From JBMOKT01 sp049323895 (GTDB lineage Bacteria; Bacillota; Peptococcia; Peptococcales; BICA1-8), in contig JBMOKT010000008.1 of the NCBI GenBank assembly GCA_049323895.1, positions 281,102 through 345,101 of the forward strand: DNA of 64,000 nucleotides. The letters run 5' to 3'. Positions 45,685-55,180 of this stretch are shown one piece after another; within the stretch, counting starts at the first letter, position 1; each line of letters starts with the position of its first letter. A program made the translations under genes and the position numbers. The notes under the pieces are model-generated. The model was given only the letters and a program-made list of their open reading frames with translations, was not told the origin of the DNA and made no database searches.

Positions 45685-46718
45685 ATATATCCCAGTTTTT
45701 TTAGTACCTTAGCATACAAATCTATTTCTTGCTGCAAAGTTTTCTGGAAATCATCAGATTTCAAAAGTCCCGGCCGCAGATGCAAGTATCTTAATCTTTC
45801 CGATTCTTTATAACCGGGATCGTCATAGGCTTCAGCAAAAGCATCTACTAAAGTATCAATTACATTTGGGGGGGTTCCCGCCTTGACCATTAAACCCCGC
45901 CACACACCTAAAGTAACATCCCATCCCTTTTCTACCGAAATAGGAAGATTGGGGAAATCCTCAATTCTTTTATCTGTAAATGCTATTACTGGAATAATAA
46001 CATCCTTTTCGATAAATTGTATGGTAGGTCCAAATTCCTCAATAATTACGTCTACTTTGCCGTCGAGCAGGGCTCCATGCATAAGACTGGCATCCTCAAA
46101 AGCAATATAGCGCAAATCTATACCAGCAGCCTCTTCAAACAAAGCAACCATTACCTCGTCAAAACTGCCAATACCGCTGCCCCCCATCTTAAGTTTACCT
46201 GGATTTGCCTTGGCATAATTAACTACTTCATCTATGTTTTTAAATGCTCCCTTGCCACTGACCTGGATAGTTGAAGTATCATGCTGAATTCTGGCAATGG
46301 GAATATAGTCTTTTAACCTATCCTCAGTATTTCCTAAGATGGAGCTTACAATATATGAAGTAGTCATTGCCCATAGAGTATAACCATCAGCAGGCTGTTC
46401 AAGAACAAATTCCCCTGCCACATTTTCCGAAGAACCGGGGATATTACGTATCTTAATAGGCACTCCAAATTTATCGGATACAGGTTTGGTGATAGCCCTG
46501 GCAAAGATATCTGTTCCACCACCCTGACCCCAGCCGACAATGACCTCAATCTCTTTATTTGGAAACATATCTACCGTCTCATTTTTCTGCCCGGTATTAC
46601 TAAGGACATAGCCTCCCCATAGAAGAACCAGGCTAATTATGCAAGCTGTTATGATTTTAAACCACCAGGAACTTCTCAAGATAAAAATCCTCCTTGAAGA
46701 GATTGTGACCTTTTTCAT
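45672..46718 (-). CDS. Tripartite tricarboxylate transporter substrate-binding protein (TctC/Bug)
   Basis: 348 aa. One N-terminal hydrophobic segment (about 20-42) anchors or exports it. The mature part has the Bug fold: IEVIVGWGQGGGTDIFAR, GSSENVAGEFVL and GADGYTLW-like DGYTLWAMT. It binds carboxylates outside the membrane. No TctA or TctB partner is nearby. It lies head-to-head with a CitA-like kinase, a layout in which such proteins are known to feed a sensor kinase rather than a transporter. Confidence 0.9.
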   Translation of the reverse strand: MKKVTISSRRIFILRSSWWFKIITACIISLVLLWGGYVLSNTGQKNETVDMFPNKEIEVIVGWGQGGGTDIFARAITKPVSDKFGVPIKIRNIPGSSENVAGEFVLEQPADGYTLWAMTTSYIVSSILGNTEDRLKDYIPIARIQHDTSTIQVSGKGAFKNIDEVVNYAKANPGKLKMGGSGIGSFDEVMVALFEEAAGIDLRYIAFEDASLMHGALLDGKVDVIIEEFGPTIQFIEKDVIIPVIAFTDKRIEDFPNLPISVEKGWDVTLGVWRGLMVKAGTPPNVIDTLVDAFAEAYDDPGYKESERLRYLHLRPGLLKSDDFQKTLQQEIDLYAKVLKKLGYIKQP

Positions 46719-46869
46719 TATACCATTTTAATTCTATTATTAAAGATGTTTTCCTATTTAATAATATTAATTTTAGATTGTTTCATTTTTTTCAAAATCT
46801 TACATTGTTTCACATGCAAACTTTTAGTATCTTAGAGTTATAAGCTTAAGTCTTAAGGAGTTGTTAATA

Positions 46870-48450
46870 TTGGTCTGGAATAATATGAACCTAAGGACAA
46901 AAGCATTTGTAGCTATAGCCTTCAGTGGGTTGTTTACCCTTTTGATAGCTTTATCAATTTTTCTATTTTCCCTACAAAAAAATACTGAAGATGAAATCAT
47001 GACCCAGGCCCAAAATATTGCCGCCCTGACTGCAGCACGTATTGATGTGAGACATGCCTACTCTGCTACAGAACCCCCAAGGGAATTAAAGAGGGTATCA
47101 GAACAGATTATACGTATCACTAAATGTGCTTTTGTAGTTTTTATGGATATGGAGGCAATCAGATATACCCATCCCAACCAAGAACTTGTGGGACAAAAGT
47201 TTACGGGAGGTGACGAGGCTCGGGTATTAGAAAAGGGAGAAACATACAGTTCTAAGGCAGTGGGTGTATCAGGTCCCTCAATCAGGGCTTTTGCACCTGT
47301 GTATGATTTTAATGAGCGTCAGGTTGGTGCGGTGGTTGTGGGCTTTTCCCAACCGGAAATTTCCCTCTATATGGCTAAGGTGTATCAAATCTTTTACAGG
47401 GTAATTCCCGTCAGTATAGCTTTGGTTATTATACTTTCCCTAATATTGGCAAGGCATGTCAAGAACATCATGTTTGGCATGGAGCCCTTGGAAATCGCAA
47501 CCCTGTTGAAGGAAAGGGAAACTATGCTCCACTCTATTAAAGAAGGAATAATAGCTATTGATAAAAACTACAGGATTACAGTTATTAATCAGGCAGCCAA
47601 AAACCTTTTCCCTCCTGGTACAGATTTTATAAATAAGCCTGTGGAGGAAGTACTTCCTACTACCCGGCTGCCGGAAATTATGGCTAGTGGAAAGTCCGAA
47701 TACGATGATTTGCAGATACTTAATGATAACACTATTTTAACCAATCGGATTCCGTTAAAGATTGGTAAGGAAACTGTAGGTGCCATTGCAACCTTCCGCC
47801 CTCTTACTGAGGTTAATAAACTTGCTGAAGAATTAACAGGAGTCAGGAAGATTGTAAGTGCCCTAAGAGCCCGTACTCATGAATTCCAGAATAAGCTCCA
47901 TGTCATATCGGGACTAATCCAATTAGGCTCCTATGATGAGGCCATTAAGTATATTACTAAGATATCCCACAAAGAACAGTCCTTTATTGCTTTCCTGACA
48001 GAACATATAAACAACACAGCTATTTCTGCCTTACTGGTAGGAAAAGCCAGTGAGGCAGAGGAAAAGCGAATCAATTTTAGTATCGATGAAAACAGCAGCC
48101 TCTTCTATCTTCCAGAGCATTTTGACGAAAATGCAATGGTTGTTATCATCGGCAATCTTATTGATAATGCCTTTGAGGCTGTAGAGGAGCTTGATAAAGA
48201 TAGAAAGAAGGTGGAAGTGAATATCCAACAAGACGAAAAGCATATTCTTATCGAGATTAGAGACAGGGGTAAAGGAATTGAATCCAGGAATAGGGAAGAC
48301 ATCTTTTCCGAGGGTTTCTCTACTAAGGGAACGCTGGGGAGAGGTTTGGGCTTAATGAATGTGAAAAAACGGGTTGAATCTCTAAGGGGCAGAATTGAAT
48401 TAATTTCAAACGAAAACGGGACAAGATTTAATATATTTCTCCCTTTTTAA
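46870..48450 (+). CDS. CitA/DcuS-type sensor histidine kinase
   Basis: 526 aa from TTG 46870 (AAGGAG 9 nt upstream; TTG 46861 touches that site). TM1 at about 10-32, extracytoplasmic Cache/PDC domain (about 35-165, with the carboxylate-sensor phrase FVVFMDMEAIRYTHP), TM2 at about 172-192, PAS domain (215-315), phospho-His near 336 in RTHEFQNKLHVISGL, and ATPase with NLIDNAFEA, DRGKGI and GRGLGLMNV. It is the probable partner of the regulator at 42609 and may read carboxylate bound by the adjacent TctC. Confidence 0.93.
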   Translation: MVWNNMNLRTKAFVAIAFSGLFTLLIALSIFLFSLQKNTEDEIMTQAQNIAALTAARIDVRHAYSATEPPRELKRVSEQIIRITKCAFVVFMDMEAIRYTHPNQELVGQKFTGGDEARVLEKGETYSSKAVGVSGPSIRAFAPVYDFNERQVGAVVVGFSQPEISLYMAKVYQIFYRVIPVSIALVIILSLILARHVKNIMFGMEPLEIATLLKERETMLHSIKEGIIAIDKNYRITVINQAAKNLFPPGTDFINKPVEEVLPTTRLPEIMASGKSEYDDLQILNDNTILTNRIPLKIGKETVGAIATFRPLTEVNKLAEELTGVRKIVSALRARTHEFQNKLHVISGLIQLGSYDEAIKYITKISHKEQSFIAFLTEHINNTAISALLVGKASEAEEKRINFSIDENSSLFYLPEHFDENAMVVIIGNLIDNAFEAVEELDKDRKKVEVNIQQDEKHILIEIRDRGKGIESRNREDIFSEGFSTKGTLGRGLGLMNVKKRVESLRGRIELISNENGTRFNIFLPF

Positions 48451-48511
48451 TCGGTAGCATAATCAATGGTTGTAAGTATACTATAATAAAACAAATTAAG
48501 GAGTAATTTAA

Positions 48512-48865
48512 ATGACTACAATTCTAATCATCTCACTAGGACTACTGGCAGGCACTATGAGTGCCCTATTAGGGATTGGCGGGGGTATTGTGTTAGTGCC
48601 GGGAATGATTTATCTTTTAGGCATGGAGATAAACAAGGCTATCGGAACCTCCTTGGCTATTATCATACCAACAGCCGTAATGGGTGTATATCGCCATAAT
48701 GCCCACGGAAACATTGACTGGAAAGCCGCAGTGCTAATTGCCTTAGGCGGGGTTGTAGGCGCCTACTTCGGAGCCTGGTTAAGCGAATACCTGCCGGCGG
48801 ATGTATTAAAGAAAATATTTGTTGTTTTCCTTTTAATTACTGCTTTCAGACTATGGAGGGGTTAA
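48512..48865 (+). CDS. TSUP (TauE/SafE) family membrane protein, half-size
   Basis: 117 aa, four membrane helices, matching one half of the usual ~250-aa TSUP carrier: LLAGTMSALLGIGGGIVLVPGM and GTSLAIIIPTAVMGVYRHN, the conserved first-repeat motifs. Half-size members are known and would dimerise. It may export an organosulfur or carboxylate anion. 61 bp after the kinase gene; its end overlaps the convergent neighbour by 20 bp. Confidence 0.82.
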   Translation: MTTILIISLGLLAGTMSALLGIGGGIVLVPGMIYLLGMEINKAIGTSLAIIIPTAVMGVYRHNAHGNIDWKAAVLIALGGVVGAYFGAWLSEYLPADVLKKIFVVFLLITAFRLWRG

Positions 48866-49937
48866 AGAGACTGTAAAATCTGTCATTAAAGTAATCCAGA
48901 TGGGACTTTACCGCAAAGCTTTTACTTTCTTTTTCACAAATCAATACCTTTAAATCTGACAATTGGATTTCCCAAGGAAGACCCGTTTCATCTGCCTCTA
49001 AATGTTTTTTGCCCAGAGGCAGTTCTTTATATAATGCCGCAAATTCTTCCTTCTCCAATTCTTTAGTAATTTTATTCTGTCTTTCTTCCAGAATGACTAA
49101 TATATCATAATATTGGCTGCTGACGGTTCGCTTATTAGAGACTACCAAATCCTTTTTATATTTTTTTCCTATATCATAGGATTTGAAGGTCTTAAAAGAT
49201 ACTGCAATTTCTCCAAGCCTGCTTTTAAGCCGCCTTGCTTCCGCCATTTCTTCCAAAGTAATATAAAAAGTAGACTTGCGGACAAGGGAAGTAAGATAGA
49301 TTTTAACCTCTTTATCAAATAGTTCCAATTCTTCCAAGGTCATTTCTGCCTGTTTTAAAGCATTCACATATTCTCCCTCAACATCATCCAATATATAGAA
49401 GTTAAACTCAGCGAAGGCAGCCCTTTCTAAAGTTTCATACTCCTTTTTGATATTTTCTAATATCTGCAACGACCCCTTTAATTTTTCCTCAATTTCTTGC
49501 TTATGTTTTTTTTCTTCTTGGATTAGTTTTTGAGCCTTTTCCTTTAGTTCATTTCCTTTATTCCCTAAGTTTATCTTTATAAATTCCACTGCATCCTTAA
49601 AATCGCAATATATCTTCCACTTTTCTTTCTTATCTTGTATCCTTTCTTTACTTTCTTCAATTATAAGCTTAAAATCTGTTAAACCTTTTTCCATCTCCTT
49701 ATTGCTTGGACGCTGGGTAATGATTTGTTCAATAGCAATGATAATGGTATGCAATTGATTGCATTCATCACTAATTACCAGACTGGTGCTGTTAAAACTG
49801 CGGGCATCCTCATATATTTTAAGCATTGAGCTGTGAAGCCTTTTATATTCAAACAACATTAAATAACGGTTAGTAACAACAATAATCTGATATGCCAAGA
49901 TAATAAATACTGGAATTATAACAATTAATTTTAGCAT
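48846..49937 (-). CDS. Membrane-anchored coiled-coil protein, unknown
   Basis: 363 aa. One N-terminal helix (about 3-22) is followed by an almost entirely helical charged body. Heptad-rich stretches are at about 90-185 (KEKAQKLIQEEKKHKQEIEEKL) and 195-240. Topology resembles the cell-division regulator EzrA in miniature, but I see no specific signature. The C-terminus holds a small non-coiled region (GLPWEIQLSDLKVLICEKESK). Monocistronic. Confidence 0.75.
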   Translation of the reverse strand: MLKLIVIIPVFIILAYQIIVVTNRYLMLFEYKRLHSSMLKIYEDARSFNSTSLVISDECNQLHTIIIAIEQIITQRPSNKEMEKGLTDFKLIIEESKERIQDKKEKWKIYCDFKDAVEFIKINLGNKGNELKEKAQKLIQEEKKHKQEIEEKLKGSLQILENIKKEYETLERAAFAEFNFYILDDVEGEYVNALKQAEMTLEELELFDKEVKIYLTSLVRKSTFYITLEEMAEARRLKSRLGEIAVSFKTFKSYDIGKKYKKDLVVSNKRTVSSQYYDILVILEERQNKITKELEKEEFAALYKELPLGKKHLEADETGLPWEIQLSDLKVLICEKESKSFAVKSHLDYFNDRFYSLFNPSIV

Positions 49938-50055
49938 GGTTATATATCGGTAAAGTACCGTTTCCTCCCGCTTATAGTTTTATGTTAAACATATTCGGCA
50001 TAATATGCCATAACCCTTCCTGGGACACTAATACAAAAGATTACGGTTAATATAA

Positions 50056-51378
50056 TTAGATAATATTGGGTGGAGTCCTTTTTTTAATATCCTGCCGATA
50101 AACCAGATTAATAGCAAAGTAAAATAGGTGCTGGAGAGGTTTTTGCAAAATATTTGTATTTAAGATAGTACGTTTAAATATTGAACTAAAGCTAAAAACC
50201 CTTTCATACAATTCCCAGTAGGCATTGGTCAGTTCCTGAGGTGACATTTGGGCAGGCACATGCACTGCCTCTGACCCATTGTAAGAATAAATATCCTTAT
50301 TCCATATCTTTCCTTCGCTATTGAGCTTATGGTAAAGGTCTGTCCCCGGAATTGGCGTGAGAATATAGAAACGGGGTACTACAATTTTGTTGTCCTCAAT
50401 GAATTGTGCAGTATCCATAATTGTTTGCCTTGTATCCGCATCAGTCCCCACAATCATTTCAGTACTTACCTCAATACCGGCTTCTCTGATTTTTCTAATC
50501 AATTGGGGATATTCAGAAGCTTTTGCCCACCCTTTATTTACTTCATTTAAACTGTCCTGACTGATACTTTCTATACCAAAGCTTAACGCTATGCATCCAC
50601 TATCCTTGATAGCCTTAAGCAAAATATCATTTTTTGCTACTGTGATGGAGCACTGGCTCATCCATTGAACCTTAAATTTCTTTAGTTCACTGCATAAATT
50701 AAGCATATACTCCCCATCAGATGCTATATTGTCATCCAGTAAAAGAATTTTTCGAAAACCCAGAGACTTGATATGCTTAATATCCTCTATAACCTGGGAA
50801 ATCTCTCGCTTAAGATACCGTCCACGATAGAGGCAATGGACAGAACAAAAAGAACAGGAATGGGGGCATCCCCTGCCTGCCTGGACAGGCAGAAAATCCC
50901 CAATTTTTTTATTTATCAGCAGGTCATACCGGGGAACGGGCAAATTACTTAGGTTAATAACTTCCTGTTTATAAAAGGGCTTGAGGCTGCCCCTTTCCCA
51001 ATCATCCAGAAGTTCCTGCCACACACCCTCAGCATCACCAATTACCACACTGTCGCAATATTTTGAAGCTTCCTGAGGCATTAAGCTAACCATATACCCC
51101 CCCAAAACTACCGTCTTTCCTCTCGCCTTGAATTCTTTTGCAACATCAAGGCTTCTAATAACTCCATGCCCCATACTGCCAATGCCAATGATTTCTGCAT
51201 CAGTATCAAAAGGGATATCCTCGATGGTCTCCAGGATAATCTCAACCTCCCAATCCTCGGGTGTCAGAGCCGCTAAAAGGGGCAGGGAAAGTCCCACAAA
51301 ATATAGCCTATTCCTTTTGATAAGATTTCTATTGGTATCGTAGGGAGTAGGTTGGATGAGAAGAATTTTTTTCTTCAT
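50056..51378 (-). CDS. B12-binding-type radical SAM enzyme (divergent member)
   Basis: 440 aa. N-terminal cobalamin-binding-like Rossmann domain (1-135: IIGIGSMGHGVIRSLDVAKEF, TVVLGGYMVSLMPQEA), then a radical SAM core with GCPHSCSFC (C-x3-C-x2-C) near residue 168. The C-terminal ~90 residues are basic and helical. It starts 4 bp after the previous gene stops and is last of the leftward cluster. It differs from the three paralogues upstream in its N-terminus. Product unknown; methyl transfer to or rearrangement of an unactivated carbon is typical of the class. Confidence 0.88.
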   Translation of the reverse strand: MKKKILLIQPTPYDTNRNLIKRNRLYFVGLSLPLLAALTPEDWEVEIILETIEDIPFDTDAEIIGIGSMGHGVIRSLDVAKEFKARGKTVVLGGYMVSLMPQEASKYCDSVVIGDAEGVWQELLDDWERGSLKPFYKQEVINLSNLPVPRYDLLINKKIGDFLPVQAGRGCPHSCSFCSVHCLYRGRYLKREISQVIEDIKHIKSLGFRKILLLDDNIASDGEYMLNLCSELKKFKVQWMSQCSITVAKNDILLKAIKDSGCIALSFGIESISQDSLNEVNKGWAKASEYPQLIRKIREAGIEVSTEMIVGTDADTRQTIMDTAQFIEDNKIVVPRFYILTPIPGTDLYHKLNSEGKIWNKDIYSYNGSEAVHVPAQMSPQELTNAYWELYERVFSFSSIFKRTILNTNILQKPLQHLFYFAINLVYRQDIKKRTPPNII

Positions 51379-51382
51379 ATCA

Positions 51383-52744
51383 TTATCCTTTCAACATTAG
51401 ACCTGTGTATTTAATCCCGAATTTCAGGGAGCCAAAAAGCATTTTGATTAATGTCAAGGACCCGAACCGCCTTATCATATATGCAGCATTATTCGAAAAG
51501 AAATTTACATAAAGGTTGGTCTTTAATACCTCTCCATAATAGCTCCGCAGGTTAAGCTTAGATGGTCTGATACTGACCACAGAAAAGCTCCACTGGTCAT
51601 AGTCTTCCGAGCTAAACAGCAACCTATCCTGGTATTTAGCGTACAAAGGAGTATTCGGAAAAGGAGTCAATGGTACCAGGGAGGAAATTTCAGGAGAGAG
51701 CCGGTAAATGAATTTCCTAAGTTCTTGAAAATCCTGCTTGTCCCAGTCCGGGTCTAAAATAAAAGATGCCCAGCAGTCAATTTGCAGCTCTTTTAGAATC
51801 CGGGCTGCCCTTAAACTATCATCAACCGTTGTCCCCTTCTTATATTCTTTTAATTCATCCCCTTTGAAGGATTCGTAACCCACCAAAACTGCCCGTAAAC
51901 CTACCTCGCTAAAATCTTTAATTGTTTCTTTATTGTTAATAATGCTCTTAACACTGCCATAGCAAATAAATTTTTTTTGTATTTTCTCCTTCTTTAAGAG
52001 GTTGATAAAATCTTCAAGCCTCCTGACATCATGGAGAAAGTCGTTATCAATGACCATAATATTGGGTTCATTTATTTCCTTTAGCTGCTGAATAATTCCC
52101 TCTAAAGGCTCATGCAGCTCCAGGGGACCTTCCAGGCGCCAGCGGAGGCAAAAGCTGCAGTGGGTTGAACACCCCCGTGATGTTTGCAAAAGGGCACTGG
52201 GCTTATAGCCAAAATAGCTGTAGCTGTTTCTGTAATGAGCAGTACAACTGCGGTCAGGAACCAAACAATCATTCCTGCCTTCCTTTCCTGCATCCTGAAA
52301 ATTATCAAAAAAACTGTATATACCATCTATTGTTTCCTGTCTGTTTCGTACCAGATTATCCATAAGCCTGCTCAGGTTTTCCCGGGTGGTATATTTAAAT
52401 ACATAGTCTATCCCATAACCAAAAAAGGCTGAGGGATTAAAAAAAGCTTGTGTTCCTCCTACCATAGTAATAATGCTGCTGTCTATCTTCTTTACTTCTA
52501 AGGCTGTTTCCCGCACAGCGAATACATCAATACATAAAGAAGTTATCCCTACCACATGGGGTCGCCATTCTTGACAAAGCTGCGCCAAATCATGAGTTTT
52601 AACCATTAGGTCAATAATCCGGACCTCATGGTTTTCTTTGAGTACGGAATAGATACATTCCAGTCCTAGGGGCTCAGAGAACATAAATTCCCCTAAGGTT
52701 ATCGCCTGTTCTCTTCTCTTCGGGCGGATTAGTAAGATTCTCAT
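51383..52744 (-). CDS. B12-binding-type radical SAM enzyme, paralogue 3
   Basis: 453 aa. It begins MRILLIRPKRREQAITLGEF and then SEPLGLECIYS, aligning with the genes at 53084 and 55181. Cobalamin-like domain to about 140, radical SAM motif GCSTHCSFC near 192, PFPNTPLYAKYQDRL in the C-terminal strand region, and a helical tail of about 70 residues. AAAGGAG precedes the ATG. Separated from the upstream cluster genes by a 339-bp repeat-filled gap, so it may be transcribed separately. Confidence 0.88.
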   Translation of the reverse strand: MRILLIRPKRREQAITLGEFMFSEPLGLECIYSVLKENHEVRIIDLMVKTHDLAQLCQEWRPHVVGITSLCIDVFAVRETALEVKKIDSSIITMVGGTQAFFNPSAFFGYGIDYVFKYTTRENLSRLMDNLVRNRQETIDGIYSFFDNFQDAGKEGRNDCLVPDRSCTAHYRNSYSYFGYKPSALLQTSRGCSTHCSFCLRWRLEGPLELHEPLEGIIQQLKEINEPNIMVIDNDFLHDVRRLEDFINLLKKEKIQKKFICYGSVKSIINNKETIKDFSEVGLRAVLVGYESFKGDELKEYKKGTTVDDSLRAARILKELQIDCWASFILDPDWDKQDFQELRKFIYRLSPEISSLVPLTPFPNTPLYAKYQDRLLFSSEDYDQWSFSVVSIRPSKLNLRSYYGEVLKTNLYVNFFSNNAAYMIRRFGSLTLIKMLFGSLKFGIKYTGLMLKG

Positions 52745-52783
52745 AAGGGCTCCTTTAGAGTAGTGGTTAGTTGTTAGTGGCTA

Positions 52784-53050
52784 GTGACTGGTATAAAAGT
52801 GTGAAATTATAAAAGTGTGAAATTATAAAAGTGTGATAGTGTGACAGTAAAAGAACGTGCGGACATAAATGTCTAGCTTACATGACGTGCCACGATGAAT
52901 GGCAGTTTGCCGGGATGTGCTACCGTGACATCGAAATATCATTTAAACTAAACACTGACATCCATTTAGCCCTAGTATCTGTTCGGTAGCACTGTAGCAC
53001 AGACATTCTGTATATCTAATAAGCTTACACACAGACTTTAGTATTTACCC
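52784..53050 (+). repeat. Intergenic mosaic repeat, copy B
   Basis: Collinear with copy A (24701-24980): GTGACTGGTATAAAAGTGTG, three ATAAAAGTGTG units instead of two, AGTGTGACAGTAAAAGAACG, GTCTAGCTTACATGACGTG, then AGCACTGTAGCACAGACA and a TATTTAC module. The centre differs between copies. It lies between two radical SAM genes; no open frame. Confidence 0.8.
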
Positions 53051-53083
53051 AAAGGCTTTAGCACTACTGCAGTTGCTACTGCC

Positions 53084-54427
53084 TTAACCACCTTTAACTA
53101 TCTTAAGCAGATACTGCCAGATGATGCGCCCTGCCCCCAGTGAGAGCTTTAAATTTGGCACCAGGCCGTACTTTAAGTTACCCTTTAAGCTCTTTGGGCT
53201 GAGTGTCAGCTTAAAATACAGTTTTAAAATATTGTAATAATATCTCCTCACAGAAATCCTGGTTGGTCGGACTACTAAATTTGCCAAATCCCACTGTTCA
53301 AAACTAGAACGGGGAATAATCAACTGTTCCTGATATTGATCCCCTAGTGGGGTTCCAGGCAGGGGAGTAAAAGGCTGAAGGTTCACAAAAGAAAGATTAT
53401 TCTTTTTCAACCATTTATACAGATTATTAAAATCATCTTCATGCCAATCTATCCCCAGGATAATAGTAGCATAACAGTCAATGCCGTATTTTAGCAGGAT
53501 AGCTGCCGCCTTCTCATTGACATGGATACTGCTTTGTTTATTATATTTTTCCAACTCTTCACCATTAGCTGTTTCCATACCTACAATCACAGCTCTTAAA
53601 CCTACTTGAGCAAACATCTCTATAGTCTTTTCATGCTGAGCAATAAAATCGGCCCTGCCATATACTAAAAACCTTTTATGGATATTATTTTCCCGTAGTA
53701 AGCGGCAGAATTCCTCCACCCTTTCCCGGGAAAAAAGGAAATTGTCATCAACAATATAAATTTCAGATTCCTTAATGCCTTTTATTTCTTCAATTACATC
53801 TGATAGGTCTCTTGTATAATACTGTTCACCTGTAATTTGTCTGCAAAAACAAAAGCTACAGCTATAGGGACATCCATAGGATGTCTTAATTAAAGCACAG
53901 GGGTTATGGAAAATGTAGTAGTACCTGCTGCGGTATTTTTCTGTTAATTCCCGGTCAGGGAAAAACTCCGGTACAGATTTTTCTTTATTTCCAATATGCT
54001 TAGATTTTTTAACTTCTTTAACCAAACCACTTTCCAGGTCATCCAAAAGCTTTGGAAACACACTGATTCCATTTCCAGTAACAATGTAGTCTATGTTTTG
54101 GTCCTCAAAATCCTCCGGTACTACTTCCGCATGTACCCCTCCAACTATTACAGTAATTTGGGAGTCAAACCCCTTAACCAAAGCGGCGCCTTCCTTTATC
54201 AAATTAACATGGCTGATATACCCCGTTAATCCCACAACCTGAGGCTGGTGAAGCTTAAGAAAATATTCCAGGGGCACTTTTTCCAAAATCATGTCAACTA
54301 TCTCCACTTGATGCCTGCCCTTTAGTGATGCTGCCAGGTATTCCAGCTCCAACGGCTCGCAAATCATTATACTCTGCAAACCTATTGTCCTTTTATGAGG
54401 TTTAAGGCGAAAAAGTAAAACCTTCAT
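53084..54427 (-). CDS. B12-binding-type radical SAM enzyme, paralogue 2
   Basis: 447 aa. N-terminal MKVLLFRLKPHKRTIGLQ, CEPLELEYLAASL and GGVHAEVVPEDF mark the cobalamin-binding-like half. Radical SAM motif GCPYSCSFC near 182 with an extra Cys two residues on (CFC). C-terminal LQPFTPLPGTPLGDQYQEQL and helical tail. It overlaps the methyltransferase by 4 bp (coupled translation). Confidence 0.9.
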   Translation of the reverse strand: MKVLLFRLKPHKRTIGLQSIMICEPLELEYLAASLKGRHQVEIVDMILEKVPLEYFLKLHQPQVVGLTGYISHVNLIKEGAALVKGFDSQITVIVGGVHAEVVPEDFEDQNIDYIVTGNGISVFPKLLDDLESGLVKEVKKSKHIGNKEKSVPEFFPDRELTEKYRSRYYYIFHNPCALIKTSYGCPYSCSFCFCRQITGEQYYTRDLSDVIEEIKGIKESEIYIVDDNFLFSRERVEEFCRLLRENNIHKRFLVYGRADFIAQHEKTIEMFAQVGLRAVIVGMETANGEELEKYNKQSSIHVNEKAAAILLKYGIDCYATIILGIDWHEDDFNNLYKWLKKNNLSFVNLQPFTPLPGTPLGDQYQEQLIIPRSSFEQWDLANLVVRPTRISVRRYYYNILKLYFKLTLSPKSLKGNLKYGLVPNLKLSLGAGRIIWQYLLKIVKGG

Positions 54428-55065
54428 GATTTCTCCCTATTGGTCATGACTGTTAGTGTAATTGATGGCATAAATCCTCTGATGTTCAACTTCTTTTGTT
54501 CTTGAACAGAGAGCCCCGCCTCTTTGGCAGCTCTTGCCACCCAAGCATCGGAGGGGTAAGTCCCTTTAATAGTGGTTAATTTAACAATGCTCATAATTGT
54601 CTTATCATATAAATTATTTTCAGCTGCCTGAATTAAATATATAAAGCCTCCTGGCTTTAAGACTCTTTTAAACTCCCGTAAAGCCCTAACCTTATCAGGA
54701 TAATATGGGAAGGAATGGCAACAGGTAATGATATCATAACTGGTACTAGCAGGCATAATTTGGCAATCACCCACTTCAAAACTGCTCTGGGGAATATGCT
54801 TTGCCACAGCTTTCTCCACCATCTTAGGGGACTGGTCCAAACCTGTACAAAAAAGTCTCTTGGGAAAAGTTCTTTGTATATCGTTAATTAGCTGTCCTGT
54901 ACCACACCCTGCATCTAAAAGTTGTAAATTCTCCGGGTAGTATGTGTGAAGCAGTTTACCTATTTCTGAAATAATCAGTTCACGGGTAGGGGAAAGGGAG
55001 TATTTCTGAACCCACAGCCTTTCATATTTGCCTGCCCAAAAATCCCAAATCTTTACGATGTCCAT
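54424..55065 (-). CDS. Class I SAM-dependent methyltransferase of the radical SAM cluster
   Basis: 213 aa. Motif I LLDAGCGTGQLI (about 45-56), acidic motif GLDQSPKMVE, motif post-I VGDCQIMP, and EFKRVLKPGGFIYLIQAAE, typical of UbiE-like small-molecule methyltransferases. Translationally coupled to the downstream radical SAM gene, so it probably acts in the same pathway. Substrate unknown. Confidence 0.9.
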   Translation of the reverse strand: MDIVKIWDFWAGKYERLWVQKYSLSPTRELIISEIGKLLHTYYPENLQLLDAGCGTGQLINDIQRTFPKRLFCTGLDQSPKMVEKAVAKHIPQSSFEVGDCQIMPASTSYDIITCCHSFPYYPDKVRALREFKRVLKPGGFIYLIQAAENNLYDKTIMSIVKLTTIKGTYPSDAWVARAAKEAGLSVQEQKKLNIRGFMPSITLTVMTNREKS

Positions 55066-55104
55066 AGATAACTTCCCTTCTCCAAATTACTCTTATAGTA
55101 ATCA

Positions 55105-55172
55105 GAATGTCTGTGCTACAGTGCTGCCGAACGTCCTTTTACTGTCACACTATCAAACTTTCACACTATCAT
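55105..55172 (-). repeat. Intergenic mosaic repeat, copy D (inverse orientation)
   Basis: GTCTGTGCTACAGTGCTGCCG and CTTTTACTGTCACACTATCA are reverse complements of modules in copies A and B. It fills the 115-bp gap between two cluster genes. Confidence 0.65.
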
Positions 55173-55180
55173 ACTAGCTA

